DNA of 64,000 nucleotides from Clostridiales bacterium. Lineage in GTDB: Bacteria; Bacillota; Clostridia; Peptostreptococcales; Anaerovoracaceae. Within the stretch, counting starts at the first letter, position 1. Each line of letters begins with the position of its first letter. Below are positions 49,802-58,088 of this stretch, piece after piece. A program made the position numbers and the translations under genes. The stretch spans positions 310,001-374,000 of the forward strand of contig QXXF01000001.1 in the NCBI GenBank assembly GCA_009911365.1, read 5' to 3'. The notes under the pieces are model-generated. The model was not told the origin of the DNA. It ran no database searches and worked only from the letters and a program-made list of their open reading frames with translations.

Positions 49802-50251
49802 ATGACACCAGATAAAATATTGAATTACTGCCTTGAAAATCTTAAGGGGACAGTCTTAGTTGAAAGCTGGGGAGAGAAAGGGATTTTCTATAACCCAGAC
49901 CATGTGCTGAAGCGTGGCGTTTACATATTGACAGTTAAGGAAAAAGACGGCGACAATGACAAAGGCTCTGGTTTAAGCAGGGAGAATGTCTACCGTGTGA
50001 ATCTGGGAATACGGAAAAAGACTTTTACTGAGTTATTTGGAGCTGTACCCCAACGCCCATCTAAAGGCGGGATTGTAGATATGAACTATGACTTTACCGC
50101 ATTGGATGTGATACTGCCCCATCCCGTCTATGCATGGATGGCGTGGATATGTGTATTGAACCCCTCTGAACAGACCTTTGAGGCACTGAAACCATATATC
50201 CAAGAAGCCTACGAGTACGCAAAGGAGAAATTTAAGAAACGCAGGAAGTGA
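49802..50251 (+). CDS. DUF6194-like hypothetical protein
   Basis: 149 residues, no signal or membrane segment. 'GTVLVESWGEKGIFYNPDHVLKRGVYILTVKEKDG' (as short motifs VESWGEKGIFYNP and GVYILTVKEKDG), 'RVNLGIRKKTFTELFG' and 'LPHPVYAWMAWICVLNPS' resemble DUF6194. No function is established. GGAG with an 8-base spacer precedes the ATG. It stands alone between CopG-region genes and the tRNA repeats, and the layout suggests accessory DNA. Confidence 0.6.
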   Translation: MTPDKILNYCLENLKGTVLVESWGEKGIFYNPDHVLKRGVYILTVKEKDGDNDKGSGLSRENVYRVNLGIRKKTFTELFGAVPQRPSKGGIVDMNYDFTALDVILPHPVYAWMAWICVLNPSEQTFEALKPYIQEAYEYAKEKFKKRRK

Positions 50252-50489
50252 TTTGGGAAATTAAATAAGCACATAGGTGTGAGAATAGAATGTCAGCCAA
50301 TGGATAAGGCTGACCGCCGCCAAACGTAGGCTGCCCTTTTCGGCTGGCGTATGGCAGCATGGTTTTGAATCCAAAGCCGTTACATAGCATCGCGAATCTG
50401 AGCAGGAGAAAACGCTCCTGTCATTCGTGGTGTAGCGCAGCCGCTTTTTCATTTATCCAAAAGTCAAGAAAGTCTTATTTATCCTATAA

Positions 50490-50693
50490 ACAAAATGTTC
50501 GTATATCATATCCTTCCCCCGGCTTCACGAAGAATTGTATCAAATTTTTATAGATGGAATCATACCTGATGAGTTTTTATATGAAATCTTTGAAAAAGCA
50601 AGGGATTCAGGTTTTCCTGAAATAGCAAAAGGACCTGTTAAAGACCTGTACGAAAAAGCGTTGAAAGTGAGAAATGCACCACGGAAAAAATAA
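50490..50693 (+). pseudogene. C-terminal remnant of an unidentified gene
   Basis: An open frame without a good start ends at 50693. The last ~57 codons look protein-like: LHEELYQIFIDGIIPDEFLY, EIFEKARDSGFPEIAKGPVK and DLYEKALKVRNAP. A TTG at 50535 is possible but lacks a site. The 5' part before ~50520 appears to be unrelated DNA. Family not recognised. Confidence 0.45.
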
Positions 50694-50709
50694 TTTACAC
50701 CAACATCGC

Positions 50710-50746
50710 AAAAAAGAAAAAAGACCATTGAAATTTCAACGGTCTT
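50710..50746 (-). terminator. Terminator beside the tRNA-Ser 3' fragment
   Basis: AAGACCGTTGAAA / TTTCAATGGTCTT (50734-50746 with 50721-50733), with a long T-run on the minus strand. It directly follows the duplicated tRNA 3' end and was probably the original tRNA terminator. Confidence 0.85.
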
Positions 50747-50747
50747 G

Positions 50748-50767
50748 TTGGCGGAGGACACGGGACT
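50748..50767. repeat. 20-bp copy of the tRNA-Ser 3' end
   Basis: TTGGCGGAGGACACGGGACT is identical to 50948-50967, the 3' end of tRNA-Ser, exactly 200 bp away in direct orientation. Confidence 0.9.
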
Positions 50768-50803
50768 TACACAGCTTGCTTCGCAATCTGCCGCCCTGCG
50801 CCT

Positions 50804-50906
50804 GCGCTTTCGCTTCGGCTTGAGCCACTCGCTGCCGGACAGTTCACTGAATTGTCCGCCTTGACGCTCGTGCCCTTTCGGGTTCAAGTCCCTACCCATT
50901 TTTATT
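50804..50906. repeat. ~103-bp direct repeat, copy 2
   Basis: Partner of 48885-48988. It lies inside the 200-bp segment between the two tRNA-Ser 3' ends. Confidence 0.85.
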
Positions 50907-50915
50907 CCACCAAAC

Positions 50916-50945
50916 GAAAAAACACGCCTTCACAGACGTGTTTTT
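50916..50945 (-). terminator. Terminator of tRNA-Ser
   Basis: On the minus strand AAACACG / CGTGTTT around a 10-nt loop followed by Ts, immediately after the tRNA CCA end. Confidence 0.8.
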
Positions 50946-50948
50946 ATT

Positions 50949-51036
50949 TGGCGGAGGACACGGGACTCGAACCCGCGGGGCTGTTACACCTTACTCGCTT
51001 TCCAGGCGAGCTCCTTAGCCACTCGGTCAATCCTCC
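50949..51036 (-). tRNA. tRNA-Ser (anticodon GGA)
   Basis: 88 nt with encoded CCA. Acceptor GGAGGAT / GTCCTCC with G discriminator, D-arm 'ACCGAGTGGCTAAGG', anticodon loop CTGGAAA (anticodon at 51001-51003), a long class II variable arm (TAAGGTGTAACAGCCCC region) and T-arm CGCGGGTTCGAGTCCCG. It decodes UCC/UCU. Its 3' end is duplicated 200 bp downstream. Confidence 0.95.
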
Positions 51037-51202
51037 ATAGCTGCGCCCAATATCTTGTCGAAAGCCTGGCGCATTTAATAATTTACCATAGAACCAGATG
51101 ATTTGCAAGCATAAAATTCTTTTTTCTCCAAAATTCTTTTTTGCACAACACAAAACTCCGGATCATAATTTGTCCGCAGTCATATAAAATTCGCATCAAG
51201 TG

Positions 51203-52084
51203 CTAGAGCTGATCAGGGTTTCCTTTGGTACTGAACAAAACAACGCTGATGATAATAATGACGCCTCCTACGAGAGTCCCCAGGTCTGGCATTTCTCGAA
51301 GCATCAAAAATCCGATCACTGCGGCAATCAACGGATTGACGAATAGATAGTTGGTCACTTCGCTGGTCCGATCAGCCAAGGCCAAAGCTTTACTCCATAG
51401 ATAATAGGCAGCGGCACCTGCGACCGCACCCAAATAAACCGCTGATAAATTGCTGGCCGCATCCGCATGCAGCACGTCCTGGATCGTCCGCGGCAGAAAC
51501 ACCAGAGTCTGTATGGCTCCAAACACCGCACTGTAAGTTGCGACTTCAAGATCCGTATAGCCCGATTTTGCGAACTTTCGATTTAAAAGATTGTATCCCG
51601 CAAAGGCAATGGCAGATAGCAACATCCATGCCGCTCCCATATTGATCGAAAGAACGCCATTCCAGAGCAGCAGTATCACCACGCCGCCAAAAGCGCAGAA
51701 AATGGATATCCAGCCGATCCAGTTAATCCGTTCACTGTACAGTTTCATGGCAGCAATCGCCACAAGGATCGGTGTCATCGCAGTAATGATGCTTCCCGTA
51801 GCGGAGCTGATCGTTTCAAGCCCCATGCTGAAAAGCGTAAAATACAGGGAAAACCCCAATGCGCCTGAAAGAAAAAACCACAACAGGTCTTTTCCGCAAA
51901 AAGGCTTTCTAATCCGAATGACTTTCCCAATGGCTAGCAATACTGCCGCAGATAAAAAGCACCGGATGAATCCCAAGGAATACGATGAGATCTGGTCACC
52001 GATCATCCTTGTGAATGGAAATCCTGAACCCCAGATCAGCACTGTTAGAAAGGCATACAGATTCATTTTTATTTTGCTGTTCAT
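51203..52084 (-). CDS. EamA/DMT-family transporter
   Basis: 293 residues with ten predicted membrane helices in two EamA repeats. FLTVLIWGSGFPFTRMI at the start, then 'SATGSIITAMTPILVAIAA' at the end of repeat 1; repeat 2 has 'YLGAVAGAAAYYLWSKAL' and 'VTNYLFVNPLIAAVIGFLMLRE'. It probably exports an amino acid or metabolite. ATG 52084 has AAGGAGG upstream. It is 56 bp downstream of a DUF3830 gene on the same strand and probably co-transcribed. Confidence 0.9.
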   Translation of the reverse strand: MNSKIKMNLYAFLTVLIWGSGFPFTRMIGDQISSYSLGFIRCFLSAAVLLAIGKVIRIRKPFCGKDLLWFFLSGALGFSLYFTLFSMGLETISSATGSIITAMTPILVAIAAMKLYSERINWIGWISIFCAFGGVVILLLWNGVLSINMGAAWMLLSAIAFAGYNLLNRKFAKSGYTDLEVATYSAVFGAIQTLVFLPRTIQDVLHADAASNLSAVYLGAVAGAAAYYLWSKALALADRTSEVTNYLFVNPLIAAVIGFLMLREMPDLGTLVGGVIIIISVVLFSTKGNPDQL

Positions 52085-52140
52085 GCTCGGCCTCCTTCCT
52101 TTCACGCCTGTTTTGCTCCTGCGCTATGCGTTATTCACTT

Positions 52141-52560
52141 TTATTCCGACAGTATCTTCATTTCCACTTCCTGTGCGCCTTCCCACAGCACTTTGCGCCC
52201 AAATTCATACAGGGAATCTAGCCCTTCCACGATGGTCATGAAATGATTGCCGGAAAGCTGCCCATGCTGACTGGCAAAGCAACACCTGCCATAAGCCATG
52301 ATGAATTCCATTTCACTGATGCCGCCAGGATACAGGAGCATTTCTCCCTTTGCCGGATGGGACGTATGGTTCTCATAATCCAATCCCGTCCTCGTGTCGC
52401 CGTAAGGAATCCAAATCCCCTCGCCGCTCCAGCGGACGTGAATGAACTTGGTTTTCAGCGGCAGCATACTCTCGAACACTTTGCAGGTTTCCGGCGCATC
52501 CTCTTCCAGCAACATCCCCACCATCCTGATATCTTTTGCCTTGATTTCTACTTTTTTCAT
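52141..52560 (-). CDS. DUF3830 (cyclophilin-like) protein
   Basis: 139 residues. MLPLKTKFIHVRWSGEGIWI, 'YENHTSHPAKGEMLLYPGGISEMEFIMAYG' (short motifs YENHTSHPAKGE and LLYPGGISE) and 'LSGNHFMTIVEGLDSL' match DUF3830, a cyclophilin-like beta-barrel family without established activity, often encoded near transporters and hydantoinase-type enzymes. Here it neighbours an EamA transporter. AAGGGG precedes the ATG. Confidence 0.8.
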   Translation of the reverse strand: MKKVEIKAKDIRMVGMLLEEDAPETCKVFESMLPLKTKFIHVRWSGEGIWIPYGDTRTGLDYENHTSHPAKGEMLLYPGGISEMEFIMAYGRCCFASQHGQLSGNHFMTIVEGLDSLYEFGRKVLWEGAQEVEMKILSE

Positions 52561-52711
52561 AATGTTCCCCTTTCTGCGATTTCACATTGATTGGCGTTCC
52601 TCGCATCCATGATGTAATATTATCATATACGATTTTTGCTTTTTCTGCTAGGGGTTCTTGTGAAAGAATGTCGATCATTTTTATATGGATCTGCGTTCGC
52701 ACATACGAAAA

Positions 52712-52742
52712 TGCCCGAATCCCTGTACGTTCACAGTGATTC
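52712..52742 (-). terminator. Hairpin after the LytTR/DUF3021 operon
   Basis: CCGAATC / GATTCGG with an inner CTGT/ACAG stem (52712-52742), then a short T-run on the minus strand. It lies ~77 bp after the DUF3021 stop. Confidence 0.55.
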
Positions 52743-52818
52743 GGACCTTAAGATTTATAAAACGCAACTGTCAAATTCACGTTTCCACGATCAGATCGTG
52801 AGGGACTCCCGCACCCTG

Positions 52819-53265
52819 CTATTTCAACTTCGCATTGATTGCCCTAATGTGTCGCCTGTTGATCAAGTACTGGCTCATCCACATTAAAAGGAAGATTCCT
52901 ACAAATACAGCAAAGTAAACGAAGAATCCTATGAAACTGTGCTCCATCCAGTATAGAAAATAAGCGATCGGCATCATCACTGCCCATATAAGGATAAAAT
53001 ATAGCCCCGTCTGCTTGACAATGCTCCAATTTTCCACTTCCCAGATCACGGAGCCAGCCGCACAGACGATCCCCAGCACCGCACATAAACCAGTTTGTAG
53101 CAGCACTCCCGGCAGTTCGCCACCCATCATGTTCACCAACTGAGGCGCGCACGGCGCATAATAACCTTTCCCCCATTTCAGAGAACTGATGATGGTGATC
53201 AAATATCCGATGGTGATCCCAAAGGGAATGCCCAATACTCCTCGAGCGATGATTTTCTTTTTCAT
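52819..53265 (-). CDS. DUF3021 membrane protein
   Basis: 148 residues with four membrane segments: VLGIPFGITIGYLITII, GVLLQTGLCAVLGIVCAAG, TGLYFILIWAVMMPIAYFL and FVYFAVFVGIFLLMWM. DUF3021 proteins are nearly always encoded right after a LytTR regulator. They may sense the membrane and control the regulator. Here the LytTR gene ends 9 bp upstream, as usual. Confidence 0.88.
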   Translation of the reverse strand: MKKKIIARGVLGIPFGITIGYLITIISSLKWGKGYYAPCAPQLVNMMGGELPGVLLQTGLCAVLGIVCAAGSVIWEVENWSIVKQTGLYFILIWAVMMPIAYFLYWMEHSFIGFFVYFAVFVGIFLLMWMSQYLINRRHIRAINAKLK

Positions 53266-53274
53266 GTTTCCACC

Positions 53275-53715
53275 TCACACTCCTAATATTTTTTTGATCC
53301 TGGGAACGTACCGTCTTGAAACGTAAGTACGCATGCCATTTGAAAACTTGACGCAAATGGTTCCAGTCAAACTCAGATCAAAGCTTTCCGCCTTTTTCAA
53401 ATTAATGATCTCCGAATTGGAAATCCGCACAAATCGACCTTTGTCCAACCTTTCTTCCAATTCATATAACCGCAGTCGCAGCGCATATTCACCGTGTGTG
53501 GTCATAGCGAACACCTTCCCCGAACCAGCATAAAGCCGGATCAAGTCCTTTTGCTCCAAAATCTCCAGCTTCCCGTCTTTGCTGCCCGTAATGATTTGCG
53601 GAGCGGTTTCCGACAATTGCTTTACCATGCGGTCGATTTCCTCTGTCATGGAATTTGTTATGATCACCACTTTTGGCTCTACGCACGATGCATTGATTTT
53701 GATTTCCACTCGCAC
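53275..53715 (-). CDS. LytTR-family DNA-binding regulator
   Basis: 146 residues without a receiver domain. The N-terminal ~50 residues are of the LytTR-DUF3021 type. The LytTR domain (about 50-145) contains 'GSGKVFAMTTHGEYALRLRLYELEERL', 'FVRISNSEIINLKKAES' and 'MRTYVSRRYVPRIKKIL'. The start is GTG 53715 with GGAGGTG upstream (10-base spacer). It probably regulates its own operon with DUF3021 and possibly membrane or peptide functions. Confidence 0.9.
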   Translation of the reverse strand: MRVEIKINASCVEPKVVIITNSMTEEIDRMVKQLSETAPQIITGSKDGKLEILEQKDLIRLYAGSGKVFAMTTHGEYALRLRLYELEERLDKGRFVRISNSEIINLKKAESFDLSLTGTICVKFSNGMRTYVSRRYVPRIKKILGV

Positions 53716-53937
53716 ACCCTCTTCACCTCCTTGATCATTGACCCCGTTAGAAAGAAATTTTTTGAAAAGATCTTTTCCAATGAGCCTGCGTTTTCATCAG
53801 GTTCTCTTTCTTTTGCTCCCTCCAACAATTCTGTGACGTTGGCTATATTATATGGAAGAAGCAGTAGTTTCGCAATAAAATCAGGATACTCGGTCGGTTT
53901 TCGCACATAGGTGGCAGGCGGCGGAAATTTGGACAAA

Positions 53938-53965
53938 CAAAAAAAGCCTGAATCAGGCTTTTTTC
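53938..53965 (-). terminator. Terminator of thrC (bidirectional form)
   Basis: AAAAAGCCTGA / TCAGGCTTTTTT; T-runs on both strands. It starts ~25 bp after the thrC stop. Confidence 0.88.
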
Positions 53966-53989
53966 TTTTGATGTATCGATTAATTTTTA

Positions 53990-55468
53990 CTATTTCAAAC
54001 ATTCGTAAACAGCGTCCGGCATTTCTTCCACGTCCAGCACGCCTTTGTGACGAATCTCTTTGCTCTCCAGATCTTTCAGCCCCGCCGGAACCCGCACCTT
54101 TGTTTCCTCGTGCAGCTTCTTCACGGACTCAAAGCCGTTCGCGCCTTTTTCCAGGCCAATGGATTCTGTCACGCTGTCAGCAAATTTATAAGCGCTGGCA
54201 GTGGAAGCCAGAAGCGTTGGCGTTTTGTCGCCAGTGTAAGCCACGTAGTCTTCATAAACCCGATAAGCCACCGCAGTGTGAGTGTCCATCAGATAGCCAT
54301 GCTTTTTGTACATGCGTCCGATCGTCTCATTTGTCCGAGCCACGTCCGCATGTCCACCGTAAAAATCATCCAACGCATAATTGATCTTCGGGCTGACCGT
54401 GTACTTTTTGTTTTTCTCCAGACTTTCCATCAGCTCCTTGATCTCTTCGCCGTTCTGTCCGCTGAGGTGGTACAGCAGGCGTTCCAGGTTACTGGAAATC
54501 AGGATGTCCATGGATGGGGAATTAGTCAGATAAAACTCCCGATTCGTATTGTAAGTTCCGGTGTTGATGAAATCCGTCAGCACTTTGTTTTCATTGGAAG
54601 CGCAGATGAATTTCTTCACTGGAATGCCCATCTGCCCCGCATAGTAGGCAGCCAGGATGTTTCCAAAGTTTCCTGTGGGCACCACGATGTTGATCTTATC
54701 GCCGTTTTTGATTTCTCCCCGTTCCACCAGCTTTATGTAGCCATAAACATAGTAAGCCACCTGCGGCACTAACCTGCCAATGTTGATGGAATTGGCAGAA
54801 GAAAGCTTGCAATTGATTTCTGCCAGTTTATCAGCGTACGCGTTGTCGTTAAAAATCTGCTTCACGCCGGTCTGTGCGTCGTCAAAATTGCCGTTAATGG
54901 CAAAAACATGCGTGTTTTTCCCCTCCTGGGTGATCATCTGACGTTCCTGCACTTGGCTCACGCCTTTATTTGGATAAAAGACGATGATCTCCGTTCCCGG
55001 AACATCCGCAAAGCCCTCCAGTGCCGCTTTTCCCGTGTCGCCTGACGTGGCTGTGAGGATGCAGATCTTGCGGTCTTCCTTCTCTTTTTTCATGGCCGTG
55101 GTCAAAAGGTAAGGCAGAATGGAAAGAGCCATGTCTTTGAAAGCCGCTGTTTTTCCATGATAAAGCTCTAGAAAAAAAGCGTCTCCCGCCTTGACCACTG
55201 GCACGATCTCCGTTTCCTCAAATTTCGAGTCATACGCACCATCCACGCAAGCCTGCATCTCTTCATCCGTATAATCCTCAAAGAAGGCCCGGATCACCCG
55301 AAAAGCGATTTCCTGATAAGATTTTCCTACCATATCTTCGATGGCAAAAGGCAAGGCTGGAATCTCGTTAGGAACGTAAAGGCCCTTATCCTCCGCAATT
55401 CCCTGGATGATGGCCTGGGCCGATGTCTTTATATATTTACTTCCTCTTGTGCTTTGGTAATGTATCAT
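53990..55468 (-). CDS. thrC: Threonine synthase
   Basis: 492 residues, the long form. The N-terminal YQSTRGSK, PLP Lys in ELYHGKTAAFKDMALSI, 'ILTATSGDTGKAALEGF' and 'VPTGNFGNILAAYYA' are diagnostic. It converts O-phosphohomoserine to threonine. GGAGGAG site before the ATG. No hom or thrB is near; the ApgM-family protein at 20788 is a possible alternative homoserine kinase. The coaB/coaC genes precede it, with ~46 bp to coaC. Confidence 0.96.
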   Translation of the reverse strand: MIHYQSTRGSKYIKTSAQAIIQGIAEDKGLYVPNEIPALPFAIEDMVGKSYQEIAFRVIRAFFEDYTDEEMQACVDGAYDSKFEETEIVPVVKAGDAFFLELYHGKTAAFKDMALSILPYLLTTAMKKEKEDRKICILTATSGDTGKAALEGFADVPGTEIIVFYPNKGVSQVQERQMITQEGKNTHVFAINGNFDDAQTGVKQIFNDNAYADKLAEINCKLSSANSINIGRLVPQVAYYVYGYIKLVERGEIKNGDKINIVVPTGNFGNILAAYYAGQMGIPVKKFICASNENKVLTDFINTGTYNTNREFYLTNSPSMDILISSNLERLLYHLSGQNGEEIKELMESLEKNKKYTVSPKINYALDDFYGGHADVARTNETIGRMYKKHGYLMDTHTAVAYRVYEDYVAYTGDKTPTLLASTASAYKFADSVTESIGLEKGANGFESVKKLHEETKVRVPAGLKDLESKEIRHKGVLDVEEMPDAVYECLK

Positions 55469-55514
55469 TTGTCTCCTCCGTTTATAATCGTTTTATTCTA
55501 CCAGAAAACCCAAG

Positions 55515-56051
55515 CTATTTCAATGCTTTCATCACAACGTCCACGATTTCATCCACATCTGCCAGCGCGCCCTTTCCTAAATCACCACAAGCCAAGAGAC
55601 TGGCCTTTGGGTCAATGAAATGGTATCCTCTGGCTTTCAGCTTTTCGACATTTTCCTGGACGATTGGGTTTTCATACATGTTGGTGTTCATGGCGGGCGC
55701 AATATAAATAGGCGTATGGTTAGCCGCTGCCATGACTACGGTGGACAAGAAATCGTCCGCAATGCCCCATGCGATCTTTCCGATGATGTTGGCCGTGGCA
55801 GGCGCAATCAGCACTAGATCCGCCTTTTTTGCCAAAGAAATATGCTTTACTTCGCTGGGCGTGATTTCTTCAAACATGTCCATGTACACTTTATTTTTGC
55901 TGAGCGTCTGCAAGGTCAGTGGCGTGATGAAACGGCTGCCGCTTTCTGTGAGAATCACGTCCACATTATGCTCCTGTTTTGTCAGCCTGCTGGTAATTTC
56001 CGCTGCTTTGTAAGCCGCGATGCTGCCGGTCACACCTAACAATACGTTCAT
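55515..56051 (-). CDS. coaC: Phosphopantothenoylcysteine decarboxylase
   Basis: 178 residues, the size of monofunctional CoaC. It is a flavin-dependent HFCD fold: LLGVTGSIAAYKAAEI, active-site His in EVKHISLAKKAD, 'APATANIIGKIAWGIADDFL', and the PAMNTNMY substrate clamp with the redox Cys in LLACGDLG. It removes CO2 from phosphopantothenoylcysteine in CoA synthesis. It overlaps coaB by four bases, so the two functions, usually fused as CoaBC, are split but coupled. Confidence 0.93.
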   Translation of the reverse strand: MNVLLGVTGSIAAYKAAEITSRLTKQEHNVDVILTESGSRFITPLTLQTLSKNKVYMDMFEEITPSEVKHISLAKKADLVLIAPATANIIGKIAWGIADDFLSTVVMAAANHTPIYIAPAMNTNMYENPIVQENVEKLKARGYHFIDPKASLLACGDLGKGALADVDEIVDVVMKALK

Positions 56052-56752
56052 TGCCTGCCCTCCCTTATCAGCTTTTCTCCCACTCGTCTCGCAATCATGG
56101 CCGCAATTTCATCATTGGTTTCCATGGTATCATAAGTACCATCCTTGTGGATCAAATAGCCTTTGTGCTTTCCGCCGCCGATTTCCGCCAGATCGTTGGC
56201 TAGGACAAAGTCGCATCCGTTCTTTTCCATCAGGGCTTTCCCCACCTGGATCAGTTCTTCATGAGGAACGTGGCTGAGCAGCTTGAAGCCCACTAGCGTT
56301 GTGTTCGGACTCCAGGTTTTGATACTGCTGATGACTTTTGGAGAACGCTCCATGATGACAGTCAGATCATCGATATTGGAGCTGATTTTGTTTCCTTCCA
56401 GCTTGCTGCTGTCCCCAGCCTTGATCTTCTCCAGGGTGGTCACTTCCTTGACCATGTAATCGCTGACCGCCATAGCGTGGATGACCGCATCAATTTTTTC
56501 CGTGGTCAGAAGGTTTTCCAGCCGCGCCTGCAGATCCCGCACTCCTTCTAGAGGAACGGCCGTCACATTTGAACCTTCCACCGGAGCCGCCCGCAGGCCG
56601 TGCAGGTAGTAGAGCCGATCGATTTTTTCTCCATATTCCGCAAGAAACGTCTGGCCGATGGCGTGTCCCAACCGCCCTGTGGAAGTGTTGGTAATGGACC
56701 GCACGTCATCGATACGCTCACTGGTCCCTCCTGCTGTAATAATGATTTTCAT
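56048..56752 (-). CDS. coaB: Phosphopantothenate-cysteine ligase, monofunctional
   Basis: 234 residues. IIITAGGTSERIDDVRSITN and 'STGRLGHAIG' define the nucleotide-binding start. 'AMAVSDYMVKE' and 'KISSNIDDLTVIMERSPKVI' lead to the 'LVGFKLLS' and 'VLANDLAEI' motifs. It is the free-standing CoaB type found with separate CoaC in streptococci and some Clostridia. It joins 4'-phosphopantothenate and cysteine using CTP (family knowledge). AAGGAG site. Confidence 0.92.
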   Translation of the reverse strand: MKIIITAGGTSERIDDVRSITNTSTGRLGHAIGQTFLAEYGEKIDRLYYLHGLRAAPVEGSNVTAVPLEGVRDLQARLENLLTTEKIDAVIHAMAVSDYMVKEVTTLEKIKAGDSSKLEGNKISSNIDDLTVIMERSPKVISSIKTWSPNTTLVGFKLLSHVPHEELIQVGKALMEKNGCDFVLANDLAEIGGGKHKGYLIHKDGTYDTMETNDEIAAMIARRVGEKLIREGRQ

Positions 56753-56761
56753 GGATTCTCC

Positions 56762-57124
56762 TTATTTCTGCTCTATGATTTCCAGGTTCACACCGTCTGG
56801 ATCGTGAATGAAGAAAAAGCGGGTATTGGGGTTAGGCTGGATCGGGCCTGCCACGATTTCCACTCCTTTTGCTTTTACATGCTCCATGGCCTTGTCCAAA
56901 TCGTCCACTGACAATCCTAGTGACGGATACTCGCCATAAACCGGGATCTCCGCACCCCTGTCACAGATCAGTTCGATTTCCGCTGGACCGTCTGCCATGA
57001 ACGCGATTTCCATGTTTGGCCCTGCGGGAAACCGCCTGGTAGTTTTCATGCCCGCCACTTCTTCGTAAAACTTGATAGATGCGTCTAAATCTTTCACATG
57101 TATGGTCGCAAATGTAAATTTCAT
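56762..57124 (-). CDS. VOC-family (glyoxalase-like) protein
   Basis: 120 residues. ATIHVKDLDASIKFYEEVAGM, 'YPSLGLSVDDLDKAMEHVKAKG' and 'NTRFFFIHDPDGVNLEIIE' make two beta-alpha-beta-beta-beta modules. Metal-ligand positions seem present (His near the start, Glu in ELICD, Glu in NLEII). It could be lactoylglutathione lyase-like or another VOC enzyme; substrate unknown. ATG 57124 was chosen for AAGGAG spacing. It is 9 bp upstream of coaB and probably co-transcribed. Confidence 0.85.
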   Translation of the reverse strand: MKFTFATIHVKDLDASIKFYEEVAGMKTTRRFPAGPNMEIAFMADGPAEIELICDRGAEIPVYGEYPSLGLSVDDLDKAMEHVKAKGVEIVAGPIQPNPNTRFFFIHDPDGVNLEIIEQK

Positions 57125-57376
57125 AATCATTCTCCTTGTTTGGCTTCTTTTTGGCTATTATTTTACCATAAATCAAGTGGTCAATGCTACTGCGCAGCAA
57201 AAATTGTTGGGAATCACACCATGGAAATCCCGAAAGTTCTCCACGGTACCCATGTGCGGACGACAAACGGCAGCAACGCAGGACGCTTTTGCCATGTCTC
57301 CAGCTTCGGGACAAATCTTCCGAAATGAATCGCTTTGCTACCGATTTTCAGAGCTTTGTTCTTTTTCTATTCTAGG

Positions 57377-57589
57377 TCAATCATCCACACCGATCATCAC
57401 AGAGGACGCTTTCACCACCGCATAAGCTTCTTTGCCAGGTTCCAGCCCCAGCTCTTTCACGGAACTCATGGTAATGGAAGCACTGACTTGATTGCCGCCG
57501 CCAATGTCCAAAATTACAATGGCGTTCACTGCTCCTTCTTTGATTTCCATGATTTTTCCTTTTAATTGATTTCTTGCGCTTAATTTCAT
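57377..57589 (-). CDS. TOBE/Mop-type molybdate-binding protein
   Basis: A single Mop domain of 70 residues: LSARNQLKGKIMEIKEGAVN, 'IVILDIGGGNQVSASITMSSVKELGL' (short motifs) and 'AYAVVKASSVMIGVD'. Molbindins with this sequence pattern bind molybdate or tungstate oligomerically. GAAAGGAG site. No molybdate transporter or molybdoenzyme gene is near in the window. It sits alone, after a ~180-bp gap, upstream of the VOC-coaB-coaC-thrC genes. Confidence 0.88.
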   Translation of the reverse strand: MKLSARNQLKGKIMEIKEGAVNAIVILDIGGGNQVSASITMSSVKELGLEPGKEAYAVVKASSVMIGVDD

Positions 57590-57989
57590 GTTTTCTCCTT
57601 TCTGCGGTTGGCATGCCGCGTTTCAAGTTTCCCTTCACAAGGATTGTTGCCTTTTTTTCGGGAATTCAACGGGGATTTGAATTGAAAACACACTTTGCGA
57701 ATCCATTTTAGAATTTAAGTCTGAATTCGATTTCTAAATTTTGGTAAATCAAATTCAAAGAAGCACTTGAACATTTCATAAAGATATATTATCTTATTAG
57801 CATAAAGGAAAGAGCAAAGTTGGCTTCGCCAATTCTTTTTTAGAGATGAGCTTTATTGATATTTCCTACAAAATAAAAAGATACTTGTCTGTGACAGATA
57901 TCCGTCAATTAATCATAGATGCTACTGATAAACGGTTAGCCCGAAAAACATTTAGCTGAAACAGCCGCAACGTTTTCCAGATAGGGCGG
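57590..57989. other. AT-rich intergenic region with a small hairpin
   Basis: About 400 bp. At 57818-57840 (plus) TTGGC-TTC-GCCAA is followed by a T-run, preceded by a possible promoter (TTGAAC near 57767, TATCTT ~23 bp on). A small transcript is conceivable. A 37-codon plus frame at 57846-57959 has no ribosome site. No other gene was recognised. Confidence 0.4.
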
Positions 57990-58088
57990 CTATTTCTGTA
58001 ATTTGTTAATATCCTTGCCTAAGGAATATCCGATTCCAAAGCAGGTCAGGCCAAAGCCTAACACTGCGATCAATCCCAAAATATCCAT
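57990..58088 (-). CDS. 32-residue single-TM peptide, possible holin-like/type I toxin
   Basis: ATG 58088 has AAAGGAGGG about nine bases upstream. The peptide begins with a hydrophobic helix (ILGLIAVLGFGLTCFGIGYS) and ends in a charged tail (LGKDINKLQK). This shape is like the small holin-like or type I toxin peptides of Bacillota. A hairpin (AGCCGC/GCGGCT) with a short T stretch follows directly after the stop, extending to about 57965. An antisense antitoxin RNA would be expected for a type I system and cannot be proved from sequence. Too short for usual gene calling. Confidence 0.55.
   Translation of the reverse strand: MDILGLIAVLGFGLTCFGIGYSLGKDINKLQK

Noticed and set aside
50540-50899. 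119-codon minus-strand frame across the tRNA-linked repeat
   Set aside because: It translates repeat DNA and the tRNA 3' end. Such frames are a known source of spurious gene calls next to tRNA genes.
57846-57959. 37-codon plus-strand frame beside the small membrane peptide
   Set aside because: Starts directly after a hairpin with T-run and has no ribosome site.
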